DNA of 64,000 bases from Coprinellus micaceus. Taxonomy: Eukaryota; Basidiomycota; Agaricomycetes; Agaricales; Psathyrellaceae. The notes under the pieces were generated by a model. The model saw only the letters and a program-made list of their open reading frames with translations, was not told where the DNA came from and did no database searches. Shown here in pieces: positions 12,173 through 22,128 of the stretch. A program made the translations under genes and the position numbers. Positions within the stretch are counted from its first letter, which is position 1; every line of letters begins with the position of its first letter. The stretch lies in contig OX596336.1 of assembly GCA_951394405.1 (NCBI GenBank), positions 2,666,001-2,730,000 of the forward strand, written 5' to 3'.

Positions 12173-13611
12173 ATGCTCCGTTCAATATCGAGGCAAGATG
12201 TGCCACGCCAGCTGTAATTATCTTCCCTCCCCATCCCAGGTCGTCCTTGAACTCTTCCCAGGTCTTTCAACGTAGCCTCAAGATACAATCTCCCCCACCG
12301 GAATCAACATCCCTCTCTACTCTACAATCGCCTCTACTCAACGCCCACAACAGACCCCCGACTCTCCCCCTCTGAAAAGCCTTCCTTACCACCAAATACC
12401 CCAGCCCGAAGCCAGCCAAAGCTCGATTTGCGTCCGGGTCCCATCAAGGCCAAGACTCTCGGTAATGCCTCGAGAACAACACCGAAATTACCAGATGTAC
12501 CCATGAAAGCACCGTCGAGCGCCCCGAAGCTCAACCTCAACGCAGCAAAGCACGAAGCGCAGCGGGACATTGAGGAGGCGGAAAAGCATGGCATTCTGCC
12601 ACCCCCACCCCCCGGTGCCAACTGGTTCAGGGCGACCTTGCACAAGGCCATTGAGCTCGCTGTGAGTCATCCTTATTTCCAGTCGGGGTTTCTTGGGCTC
12701 CGTCTTGGCGTAAGAGGCTCGACGATTGCTGACCGGTGACCCGACAGAAATTCTACTTCCGTGGTGTCAAGCTCATCTTCTCGCGGCGGAGACAAATTGC
12801 TGCTATACGTGCGCGGATCAAGGAGGGAGGGCCTCCGCTCACCAGAGCCGAGTTCCGATTCATCCAAACTCAGAGGGACGATGTGAACAAGTGCGCCTAC
12901 ACCCTCCCTCGTTCCTCCTTTTCTTCGTCCCATTGACTCTATTTCTCCCATTGCTCCAGGGTCATCCCCTTCGTCGTCATCGCGCTCCTCCTCGAAGAAA
13001 TCATCCCCCTCATCGCCATCTACGCCCCCTTCATGCTCCCCTCCACCTGCGTCCTGCCCTCCCAACGCGCACGCATCGAGGCCAAGAAGGCTGAGAAAGC
13101 CCTTGCGTCTTCTGTCGATTCCAAGGCCGTGTTCCGTGCCATTAAATCCCAAAGTCACTCGGCACCCTTGAGCCTTGAGACCATCAAGGGCGTCGAGGGA
13201 GCTTCGACGGCTATTTGCAGCCTCCTTGGCTTGTCGACGCTGGGTGTTGATGCGTTGAGGATCAGGAGGGTGAGGAAGCACCTGGAGTTTATTGCAAAGG
13301 ACGATGTGTTGTTGCTGCAGGACGGTGTGCAGCTGCAGGATAGGGAATTGGACGATACGTTGGCGGAGCGTGGGCTCTTGTGAGTTTCTTCCCTTTTATT
13401 CGTCCATTCCCTCACCCTCCCCACATCCTCCACCATTGCTTCCCGCACTTGAAACGACCAAGCGCTTATCATCTTGGTTTACAGGCTCTCGAAAGCTACC
13501 ACCACCGTGTCGAAGGATGCCCTCCTCCAGCAGTGGCTCGATGCCGTCAGGGACAAATCTCCCGAAGAGGCCCTGAGCGCAAGACTCTCCCTCATCCTGT
13601 CCAGGCAATAG
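12173..13611 (+). CDS. LETM1-domain mitochondrial inner-membrane protein
   Basis: LETM1 family member, likely in the mitochondrial inner membrane, where LETM1/Mdm38 proteins affect cation exchange and bind mitoribosomes. Exons: 12173-12192, 12262-12661, 12748-12890, 12960-13379, 13485-13611; about 369 residues. The first junction is read as a GC-AG intron (GAG|GCAAGA), which creates an Arg/Ser-rich presequence MLRSISRSFNVASRY. The family core is KFYFRGVKLIFSRRRQ (about residue 141 on), then a predicted membrane segment VIPFVVIALLLEEIIPLIAI followed by MLPSTCVLPSQR, matching the LETM1 motif of a hydrophobic helix and MLPSTF. The protein is shorter than LETM1 proper and lacks an EF-hand. Without the GC-AG splice the first usable ATG would be at about 12506 and the presequence would be lost. 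Confidence 0.75.
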
Positions 13612-13849
13612 ACGCCCCTCGTCCGTCCTTGTGGTCCGGTCATATCATTTACTGGGATCGTCGGTCTAGACGCCGTCGCTCCCTTCCTCGCCACCACCGA
13701 GTCGACACCTGGTCGTTGGACACACAACACACACTGACACTAATTTTTTCCGGGGTCCTTGAGTTACACTCATATATAGAGATATCTGCTTTGAAACATA
13801 GTACACTCTCGTTTAATGAATTAGACATCCATACTCTGCTACTCAAGAT

Positions 13850-14077
13850 CTAGTGCTGAACAGGAGGGTAATCGAGGTAATGGACGATGATCTCTCTGGT
13901 GATAAACGCCGGTCTGACGAACATGATGAGGATTGTGCACCCCGCCATGAACACAAGCCTTGCTCTTACTCCAGCGCGTACCCTCGTCAGCACAATCACC
14001 CGGGGTTTTGGAAAGTCTTCTCGCGTTGTCGAAGGCGCTGGGTTAGGGCCGGTGCTTGGGGAAGACGGGTGACCATT
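13850..14077 (-). pseudogene. Possible orphan C-terminal exon of a membrane protein
   Basis: On the minus strand an open frame ending at TAG (13852-13850) reads like a protein C-terminus. A polar Ser/Thr/Pro stretch is followed by VIVLTRVRAGVRARLV, a hydrophobic segment FMAGCTILIMFV, and the tail REIIVHYLDYPPVQH. Upstream in this frame there is a stop and no obvious acceptor or start. It may be the last exon of an unmodelled gene, a decayed remnant, or chance. I do not recognise a family. Confidence 0.25.
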
Positions 14078-14957
14078 GGCGATTATTCACAATCAGTTTC
14101 CACAGTTGGAGGAACTGGGCCATGAAGTACTGCCCATGCCTCGGTGTGCCTGGAGTGAGGGGAACTTCGGGCCCTGTAATCTGGGCGCTTATGTCCTATT
14201 CTCACGGGTGTGAGACCGTCGCGTTCTAAAGCGGACGCAGCTTGCGACGCAGAACTCGAGAGAACTCGCTACCACCTTGCCTTCAGACGAAGGTCCCGTC
14301 AGGCTGGGGTTTGAGCCATGACAGGCGATCGGCGAGTTGAAGTGGCTTTTGTGTCCATGGCCCCAAGTACGGGCATGTACGTTATGGGAGTTGCGCAACG
14401 GCCTACGACTCTCGGTGCGGTATTTCACGTTTTTAATCCATCCAGGGAACCGAGGGAATAGTTAATAGTAAAGTGGTCAGATACTGATTCTACCACCCAC
14501 ACGGCTTGATACGCTTAATGCATAGCTTGTCCATAATTAAAGCACCTTTAGAGTGAGCCTTGTACCTGAACACTGTTTCCTTCTGTATTGCCTTTCTCCA
14601 TTTTACGCAGAGTGGTGTACACGACCTATCCCATCTGCACTAAGAGGCAGATTAGACTCGGGTGGATCTTGGATAGCGATACTACGCTACCTTGTTGTGA
14701 ACCAGGACAAACATGTTCTCCCAAACCGTGGCCTGGTAGTAAGCCGGGAGGGGGTCCCAGAGAATCCACCAAGCCACATCACACTCGGAGAGAAGCGCTT
14801 GCTGGCTGAGAAGTGATGTGAATAAGTTTCGATCAAGGGCCACAAGGTCCCACAGTTGGAAGAAGCTGGGGATGAAGTATTTCATGTGAGTCGGCTCGGT
14901 GAAGGGGGCCTCGGGGCCTTTACCTACGGTCCTCGAGTCAGTGTTTCATCTATTTGC
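14078..14957. other. Intergenic region without recognisable gene
   Basis: Only short shadow-like frames on either strand, no convincing splice chains, no repeats detected by eye. It lies between the possible orphan exon and the 3' end of the NACHT gene. Confidence 0.5.
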
Positions 14958-16710
14958 CTAACATGCAATGGGGGGAGAGGACAAGGTCCAGGACGTACAT
15001 GCTAAGCACCGTGCAACACGTTCCGATAGCCACTGCACCGTCCCGTCTCCAGCATCTGAGAAGTTGCTACTTCGAGTCGGGTCATCAAGAAAATCGAGGA
15101 AGGACCTGTGGTAGAAGGAGTATGGCTGCTTTATATTGTTCGCCGGCGGAAACCGAATGAGCGATGTAAGCTTCCCCATTACCACCTCTGCATCGCCAGG
15201 TGTCGACTCGCATAGGCGGTCGAAAAACCAAGCCGGGGGGTCGACCGGATATAGTGCTTCGTCTTCCTCCACTTCAACAGGAAGGCGTCCCTGGAGACAC
15301 AGGAGTCGATAGGCTCGAAGCCACTTGAAGGCAACGTCAGGATAGGGTGTTGAATTTAAAATTGCGGTGTATAGCGAATCCAAGTTGGCCAACGGATGCG
15401 CGCCCTTCCCGTAGCGGAGCTTGAGAACGCAGTCGAGCTGTAGTTGCGGAGGGCTGGTCGGCGTTTCTATGAAGGCAATTACGGTTGTAGCATATATAAA
15501 CTGCCCGGAAGCCTTCTCCACCAGCTGAAGAATGAAGCGGTTATCTGGCCACGAAGGCGGGAGGTGGTCGTGTTGGCGCCGTATATGGGTGAGCTTGGAT
15601 CTGAGAAAGAGTTCAATGTCGGCGTCTGGGTGGTATTTTTCATCTAGGAAGATTTCCCGGGCGCTCTTTTGGCCTTGGCCAGACGCTGAGAAAAACCGTC
15701 GGATATGTCGCTCGGGTCGACTGGCGATGATGATACGGAATGGGAAGGAAGGGTCCTCTGCGGCTTGGAGGATAATTGAAAGTATTTCTGTTTGGTCGTC
15801 GTCCTTTGACCGCTCAAATACTCGGCTCTCTGGTAGGGAAGGGTCATGATACTGAGTAGCCTGGCACTCGTCTAGCCCATCAATGAGAAGGACCTGGGGC
15901 ATTTGTACGGAGGTGTTGTAAAGGCCGTCTATCTCCCGGAAAGGCTTCAGTACAAGGACCTCCAATTGTTCCTTCAGGTCCTTGTCGAAAATACCTGGGT
16001 CCTCTGCCATCGCGTAGAGGATACGCATCCCCACAGAGAATTTCAAGGCAGGGTGTTGCTGGATTTGGTAGGCGAGTGTCGGGATGAGACGGCGCTTTGT
16101 GCGCCTGTCGGCCGACTTGGAAAAAGAGGAGAAGAAGAAGGATGCTGCCAGAAACCCTTCTCTCTGGCAGACTTCGGCAATGGAGCCCATGATGGCAGTT
16201 TTTCCTGCGCCTGCTGGCCCTGTAACCCATAATATAGTCCTGGGCTCGGTGTCCTTGGCTCCGTCGGTGATCCAACTAACGATGTCTTCTTGAACTGCGA
16301 CCCGCGTTCGCTCGTGGCACTTGGGTGCGTCACACCGCTCCGCTGAGTTATGTCCAGCACCTGCTGAGACGTTGGCGTACAGCCGATCTAAATTCCTATG
16401 ATTGGGGTGCTCTAGAGATCATTAGCGACTTTCACTCACCTCTCAGCTGGTTGAGCGACGGTATAGGTTCAGGTTGAAGGACATCGGTGAGCATCGACAA
16501 CTCCCTTGTATTGATTTGGACGTTAACATTGTTGGAGTATTGGCCCCCATCTGACCATTCACAGGTCAGTAAACCGTGCTGGGGAACCGTCACAGGGTGC
16601 CATTTACCTTGAACAACTGTGGTAGTCGAGGATTTCCCGCAATGAAGATACTGCTCTGCATTGATCTGTGTAACCTCCCCGGCGCGGAAACCGGAGGTGT
16701 TCTTGAACAT
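14958..16710 (-). CDS. NACHT-domain NTPase (Agaricomycete NLR-like)
   Basis: STAND P-loop NTPase of the NACHT class that is expanded in mushroom genomes; relatives act in fungal allorecognition or cell death. Exons: 16608-16710, 16440-16550, 14958-16387; about 547 residues. It opens with the typical start MFKNTSGFRAGEVTQINAEQ, then a short helical linker. The P-loop GPAGAGKT lies near residue 128, Walker B VLLIDGLDE follows, then sensor-type IIIASRPERHIRRFF and the late motif YSFYHRSFLDFLDDP. No C-terminal WD40, ankyrin or TPR repeats follow before the stop, so this is a short form without a recognisable repeat domain. The last 30 residues are unlike the family, so a further 3' intron or a truncation is possible. 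ATG 16710 is the only ATG before the conserved start. Confidence 0.85.
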
Positions 16711-17786
16711 GACACTAGCAAGGGCTGTTGAGGGCAAGGATGGGGCGTGCAGCGAGCGACGAGGAGTTGAGGGACGTCTGCAGGGCTGGATAAGTGGGGT
16801 GCGTAGGAATCTAATCGAAGTGGTCGGACCCTATTCGAACGTATTTGGGTCGGATACTCGCGATGGTAAGCATCTGTTCTGTGGAGAAATCCTAGGACAG
16901 CCCTCAACACATGGCACGTCATGCCGCCCAGTGGAAGAAAGGGCTTCCTCGCGCGCTCTAGTGCCGCAGAGGCCTCTCAATGCTGTCAAGTTGCCTCAAC
17001 TGGCAGAAATTGGAGCGAATGTTGTTGTCAGCTGGAGGATGAGAATAGACCGCTGATGTTGGCTAACGGTGACTCTCTATTCTCCGCTGTTAGTGGAAGA
17101 TGTGAAGGTAGTTCCCTCGGCTGAGATCTGGGTACTTGATGGTCCGAGGTGGGCATAGTTGCTTCGGAGCGACTACTGCGCTAGGCGACGAATCACCCAG
17201 TTGGATGAGATGGGCGCTTATTCTTGTTTCCCACGGGGATCTGACTGGGCTGTGTTGTCTTGGACGCGAATCGAGGAGAACTGCTTTATGCCTGTACGCC
17301 AATACTGTTGGGGCGCACTGCCAATACCAGGAAGGGAGGACACCTTGACTTTCCTCATGGAAACGGTAAGCGATCGCCGCCGAACGTTGCGCAGCCACCT
17401 TCTTATCCAAAGGTATGGAGAGGCACTGATACGCAAAATGGACGAAAATGCACAGAATCGGGGGGTCCACTATGCCTTGATCAGTAGAGAGGTCGCTGGC
17501 AGTCCAAAGAATGGTCCAATCCTCCGATGAAGGGCCAGTTCAGGTTGGTGTACAACCACGCACACCGACTCTCCTATGTCCGGAACTTCTGGGAAGGTGT
17601 TTTGAAGACCGATCATCGAAGTGTCTTTTGTAGGTGTGATACGGTCACCTATACAACTGAGGATAATTTGCATGAGCCGACAGTAACCTGCGAAATAAAA
17701 GAGTAGGGTGGGGCAAAGGGACTACTGTAGAACTGTTAGAGAAAAAACGTAAGTCAGTAAACCAGATGCAAATCGAGGGGAATAAA
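16711..17786. other. Intergenic region, no gene seen
   Basis: About 1.1 kb between the NACHT start and the Rei1 stop. The frames here are short and lack family features. It presumably includes the NACHT promoter and the Rei1 3' UTR. Confidence 0.5.
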
Positions 17787-19263
17787 TCACGCACGAGGAT
17801 CCCTGAAATGTTTTTGGTTGTTGCCCACAAAGCCCATCTTCGTCTTAAAGTCCTCCCTCCGCTTCATATCTCTAAACTCTTTCACGTGGCGTCCTGCCTC
17901 CTTCGCCTCTCCCTTGTTCCTCGCCTTGACCACCTGACCACCAGCTCCAAAAGCCCCAAAGCCACCCTTGACGGGCACCAGCTCGCTGTTCTTGTCTGCA
18001 AGTAACCTCCGGACGAGCGCAGCGCCGGTATTCGGGTCTTCCTCCTTCTTGTCGCCAACGGGGTAGAAGGACTGGGCATAGTATTTGCGCATGGAGCGGT
18101 GGCCGATGCGGGCCCCAGAGGGGAGAACGAGTTCAAAGGGGGAGTCGCCAAAGGTGAGTTGGCTGCCTTCATCTGCATCGTCTTCTTCGCTTGAGGCGTC
18201 TTCGTCTACAATCTCCATGTTCTCGTCGTCCTCGCCATCGTCACTGACGTCTTCCCACTCCGCTTCCTCCGCTTCAACTGGGCCGCCCTCGATGAGCAGC
18301 CTGTTCTTCTTACTCTTCCTCCGGCTCGAGCCCTCAGGGTATGAGGCGGTAAAGTCATAGTAATCGGATACCTCCAACCTATCCTTCTGGGTGTCGTAGG
18401 CAATCTTGCAATGACCCTTGTCGACCATATGTTTGCGGACGGCCTCGGCACTGCGGAAGCCCCGTCCCTTTTCGTTACAGTAGATGCAGACGTTACCGAC
18501 GGCGATCTTCTCTCCGAGGTACGCGATGAGCCCAGAGAGGTCGGTGAGGTAGTCGACGTCGGGCACGAAGAACGAGTGGGCGACGGACATGTGCTCGAGG
18601 TTGTCGTTGAAGGAGGGGGACTTGTGTGCGCAGAAGAGGCAGTCGGTGGGGGACAAGCGAGCACGGGCTGCAGCGATTTTGGCGTCGATGGACTGGACAT
18701 ACTCGTCCTCGTCATCCTCGTCGGAGGCGTCTTTGATCTCAACGTCCTTGGAAGAGGAGGACTCGGGCTCTTCCTTGATTGTGAGATCCTGTAGTTGCTC
18801 GACGGGCGGTTGGACGGGCTCAGGTGCAGGCTTGACCTTGGGGACGGGGCCCTTGAGTTCGCGCTCCTTGTGCTTTTTGGATTGGAGATGGGTCCTGTAT
18901 CCATTTTCGGAAGTGTACGCTTTGCTGGGTGAACGTGAGTAATATGGGACAAGATTTTTTGGACGGACGACTTACTTGCAGAGATCGCAGGTCATGGACT
19001 TGGGGGTGGTGGTAATGGCGGTCTCTGCCTTGCGCTCGAGGACCCGCTGGTTGAATACGGTGACACTAATGGGGGGGAGGCCTGCGACTCGACGCTTCAT
19101 GTTGTAGCGATGGTGATCTGAGCGATAGTGGTCCCCTGCCAAAGCGGCTCAGATCTGGGACAAAAAAAGGTGAAAAATGCTACCTACTCTGCTCCTCGGC
19201 AGAGGGGAAGGCAATCGAGCAGGAAATGCATGTGAACAAGTGTGTGGACTGTTCTGTGGCCAT
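17787..19263 (-). CDS. REI1: Rei1/ZNF622-type pre-60S ribosome export factor
   Basis: Cytoplasmic 60S maturation factor that helps recycle the export adaptor Arx1 and proofreads the tunnel exit. Exons: 19188-19263, 18976-19135, 17787-18924; about 457 residues, normal for Rei1/Reh1. Four C2H2-type zinc fingers are visible: FTCISCSIAFPS...HYRSDHH at the N-terminus, TCDLCNKAYTSENGYRTH split by intron 2, DCLFCAHKSPSFNDNLEHM, and NVCIYCNEKGRGFRSAEAV followed by RKHMVDKGHC. An acidic stretch (about residues 290-330) precedes the conserved C-terminal part LPSGARIGHRSMRKYY and the tail MGFVGNNQKHFRDP, which in yeast inserts into the exit tunnel. First ATG chosen; all splice junctions keep phase. Confidence 0.93.
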
Positions 19264-19367
19264 TGTGGAGGAGGAGAGCAAGAGAGAAAGATTACTCAGC
19301 CCTGTTTTCAATAAGCGGTGCCGAAAGAGTCAATTATGATTACAGGGGGGGTATAATACAGGTCAAA

Positions 19368-20018
19368 TTACAAGCCAAACCTCTCTGCACGCTTTCTGCG
19401 GCGCTCAGCCTCCTCGGGGTCGGCCGTCTCTGCGGGTGCTGCTCGCTTTTTCGTTTCGAGGGCGGCGCCAAAGCGCGCCGCACGGGCCTGCAGCTTTTCG
19501 GGGTCCTGTACGCGGCGCGTCAGTGGGATCAACGGTGGCACGCAAGTATCGAACACGCACCTCTGGCTCCTTCGCGGCGACCTTCTTTTCGGCCGCGGGG
19601 ATCTTTGTGGGTTTGGGGGCTGCCTTGGTGGGCTGCTCGACAAGAGGGATTCCGAAGCGTGCAGCGCGGGCCTTGCGCCTCTCGAGTTCGGCATCGGCGG
19701 GGGCTTCAGCAGGGGCGGCCTCGGCTGTTGGCTCTGCTGGGGGTTGTTCCTCTGCGACGGGCTGGACGTCGGGTGCCGGCTGGTCGTCTACCTCCTGAGT
19801 AGGTTCCCTGCAGACAGTGAGCGGAGAGAATCAGGGGGCTGGAAGAGGACACACGGGTCATGGAGCTCCCTGTAGGCGTCCTGGGCTGGCTGGGAGGCGA
19901 GGATGCGGGCAATGAGGTCTGGCTTTGTGGCCTTTGCGGGCGGGGGCTCGTGTGCCTTTGCGAGGACAGCCTTGAGGTCGGCGACCCTGAGGGCCTTGAG
20001 CTTGAGTTCGAGGTGCAT
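19368..20018 (-). CDS. THO1: Tho1/SARNP-like SAP-domain mRNA export protein
   Basis: Small nuclear SAP protein of the Tho1/CIP29 type, which binds nucleic acid and the DEAD-box helicase Sub2/UAP56 in mRNP assembly. Exons: 19855-20018, 19561-19807, 19368-19505; about 182 residues, close to yeast Tho1 and human SARNP. The SAP motif sits at residues about 8-45 (ALRVADLKAVLAKAHEP...KPDLIARILA). A Pro/Ala/Glu-rich linker follows. The C-terminal half has three copies of an RFG motif (KARAARFGIP, LQARAARFG, KRAERFGL), as in SARNP, where such motifs contact the helicase. It is divergent from HAP2 with 69 bp between the start codons. Confidence 0.82.
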
Positions 20019-20087
20019 GGGAGAGGGGCGTGGCCAAACAAGGCGCAACACGAGTGATGAGGGCGGGGGTTGTGTTGGCCAATCGCA
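20019..20087. promoter_or_regulatory. Shared 69-bp THO1/HAP2 divergent promoter with CCAAT box
   Basis: The whole spacer between the two start codons is 69 bp. It contains a CCAAT pentamer at 20079-20083, only four bases before the HAP2 ATG. CCAAT is the site bound by the HAP complex of which HAP2 is the DNA-contacting subunit. Whether the box is used is not known. Confidence 0.4.
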
Positions 20088-21029
20088 ATGGATCCCTCCA
20101 TCGACGATCACCTCTACTTCTTGAACCACAACCAGAACTACAATGTCCTCTTCGACGCCGCCCACAACGACCAGCAGCCCCACTCTCTCGACGACGAGCC
20201 CCTCTACGTCAACGCAAAACAGTATTTTCGCATCCTGAAGCGTCGCGTCGCCCGCTCCCGCCTCGACGAGGTCCATCGTCTCTCTCGCCAGCGCAAGGTC
20301 TGTCCCGCCCCCTCCCCATTCTGCCCCTTTCTCACATCTTTCAAGCCCTATCTCCACGAGTCGCGTCACAAGCATGCCATGCGCCGTCCCAGAGGCCCCG
20401 GTGGCCGTTTTCTCACCGCCGAAGAAATCGCAGCACAGAAGCGCGCAGAGACCGGGAACGACGCCCCCGACAACGACAAGGACGATGGCGATGATGAGGA
20501 CAGCCCCACCCCAGACCATCTCCCAGACGCCGGCCCCTCCACCGACACTCGCCAGCAAGAGCTTCCCCGCATGCAGACCCCGATCGTCGAGCAGCACCAC
20601 GACTCCTTCTTCCAGCCCGACCTCGACCCCTCCCCCGCCTTCCGCCCCCCGAGCATACCAGTGCAGCAGCAGATACCCCACATCTCCTCCCACTCCCACT
20701 CCCACTCCCACTCCCATTCTCACTCCCACCAGCATTCTCATGCCCCGTCCCACCACCAACATCAACACCAAAATCACCAGTCCCACCACTCCCGTGCCCA
20801 TATCCGCCACAGCCCTCCCAGGCACACAAACCCTGGTCCTTACTCCTTCCAAACTCCAATCTCTTCCCAGTATACTCCGCCCCCCCAGATGCACCATGTC
20901 CCTCACCCTCATGCCCACGCAAGGCACCACCACAGCAACCCCATGTACTGGCCAGACCCCATGACTCCTGACTTGTCTCGCCGGAGCGACGAGAATATGA
21001 TACAATTCGGTGGTCAAGGTCCCAACTAG
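20088..21029 (+). CDS. HAP2: CCAAT-binding factor subunit HAP2 / NF-YA
   Basis: DNA-contacting subunit of the trimeric HAP/NF-Y complex, which binds CCAAT boxes and in fungi controls respiration and iron genes. Exons 20088-20297 and 20346-21029 give about 297 residues. The subunit-association helix is EPLYVNAKQYFRILKRRVAR (about 37-56) and the DNA-binding half is YLHESRHKHAMRRPRGPGGR. The intron falls exactly between the two halves; it is 48 nt, a multiple of three, and has no stop in frame. The C-terminal half is disordered, with a His-Ser tract (about residues 190-230) encoded by a TCCCAC-type hexamer repeat and many Gln, Pro and His residues. First ATG chosen. Confidence 0.93.
   Translation: MDPSIDDHLYFLNHNQNYNVLFDAAHNDQQPHSLDDEPLYVNAKQYFRILKRRVARSRLDEVHRLSRQRKVCPAPSPFCPFLTSFKPYLHESRHKHAMRRPRGPGGRFLTAEEIAAQKRAETGNDAPDNDKDDGDDEDSPTPDHLPDAGPSTDTRQQELPRMQTPIVEQHHDSFFQPDLDPSPAFRPPSIPVQQQIPHISSHSHSHSHSHSHSHQHSHAPSHHQHQHQNHQSHHSRAHIRHSPPRHTNPGPYSFQTPISSQYTPPPQMHHVPHPHAHARHHHSNPMYWPDPMTPDLSRRSDENMIQFGGQGPN
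20689..20733 (+). repeat. TCCCAC-type short tandem repeat in HAP2
   Basis: About seven hexamer units reading TCCCAC with small changes, encoding the Ser-His run of HAP2. Likely length-variable. Confidence 0.7.
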
Positions 21030-21067
21030 TGTACAATCTATAATATCCGTCCGTTGTTCTGTAGCCG

Positions 21068-21883
21068 CTATAAATCCAAGTCCATCGCATCATCCTCTAT
21101 GTTTTCCTCCCTCGATTCTTGCAAGGATTCAGCCCCAGGTTCAGAGTCAGGCAGTAGTGGTGCTTGTGCAAAGGGTAACGGTCGGAATAATACGAGAGCC
21201 TGGGTTTCATTCATTGAGGAGGGAGGAGGTACCTGGGAAGCTTGGTGTAGGCGCTCTAGACCACTCCGGCTTGAACGAAGTTGCTCCAGGAAGACGGGGT
21301 TGACGTTGAGCCCCGAGGGCGTAGCCAGGTCCTCTACCGTTCGCCCACCGTCGTCTGCAGCGTCGTCTTCTGCGGCGTACTCGTCCAGGTCTGTGATGAT
21401 GATACCTGCATGCGGTTAGCGCCCGTAAGCAAGAAAGAGGCCCAGGTCGAACGAGACAGACGTACGATCGCGTTCTGGCTCGTACCACGACGACGCCGCT
21501 CCCATCTGAACTTCCGGTACTGATGAAGGCTCCTCTACTGAACCCGGGAGAAGGATATGTTGTCTGTCGCTCCCTGGGGATGTCGAACCCTCCGAACTTG
21601 TTGAGGTGCCCGTCGGCGAGGTGTCGGGCGCCTCTTCGACGATTGCCGCATCGCTCGACACCCTTTGGTGCATCCAGTCGGCCGGGGACGTGCTTAGGCT
21701 CAGGTGCGCTATGCCATTCTCGAGGCCGATACACCGCCGCTTTTTCGTGGGCCGAAGCTCGCTGTTATCTTCGTCGTCCATGTCCTCGTTTAAATTCACC
21801 GGCACCGGCTGTTTGCGCTTCGAGACGGCGTTGTCGAACCATGGATGCCGGAAGTGGCTTGCTGAAGAGTAGTAGGAGGTCAT
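21068..21883 (-). CDS. Acidic protein of unknown function
   Basis: Exons 21466-21883 and 21068-21405, about 251 residues. I do not recognise a characterised family. The N-terminus reads MTSYYSSASHFRHPWFDNAV and is followed by a basic cluster RPTKKRRCIGLENGIAHLSL that resembles a nuclear localisation signal. The middle is Ser/Thr-rich. The C-terminal exon begins with an acidic patch (LDEYAAEDDAADDG), then PSGLNVNPVFLEQLRSS, and ends in MDLDL. The layout suggests a small nuclear protein. It is divergent from nothing nearby; its 3' end converges with HAP2, the stop codons being 39 bp apart. Confidence 0.7.
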
Positions 21884-22128
21884 GGCGATGGGGGTTGGGA
21901 GGAAGGAGGCACAACAGCGCCGAGACGCTCATGCGAGCGCTTGACTAGCACAACTCCGCTTTATTAGCAGCAGTTTCACCGGTGTTCTAGACTTTTCTAC
22001 AACCATCATCCTTGAACGCGGCGCGAAATACGAGTGCTATTTCCAAGGTAAGGGTATCTACTATACAAAAAAAAAAAGAGAACAGAGATCGCTAGCTACA
22101 TATTGGCGGAATACATCGGGAATACAAT

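Noticed and set aside
18206..18952. 248-codon minus frame overlapping Rei1
   Set aside because: It is an out-of-frame shadow of the Rei1 coding exon, rich in Ser, Pro and Arg as expected from frame shift.
20689..20733. CRISPR-like repeat array
   Set aside because: Short uniform hexamers inside a coding exon of a fungal gene; no spacers.
19788..21017. 409-codon minus frame opposite HAP2
   Set aside because: Gly/Val-rich antisense of the His/Pro-rich HAP2 exon; no domain and no splice logic.
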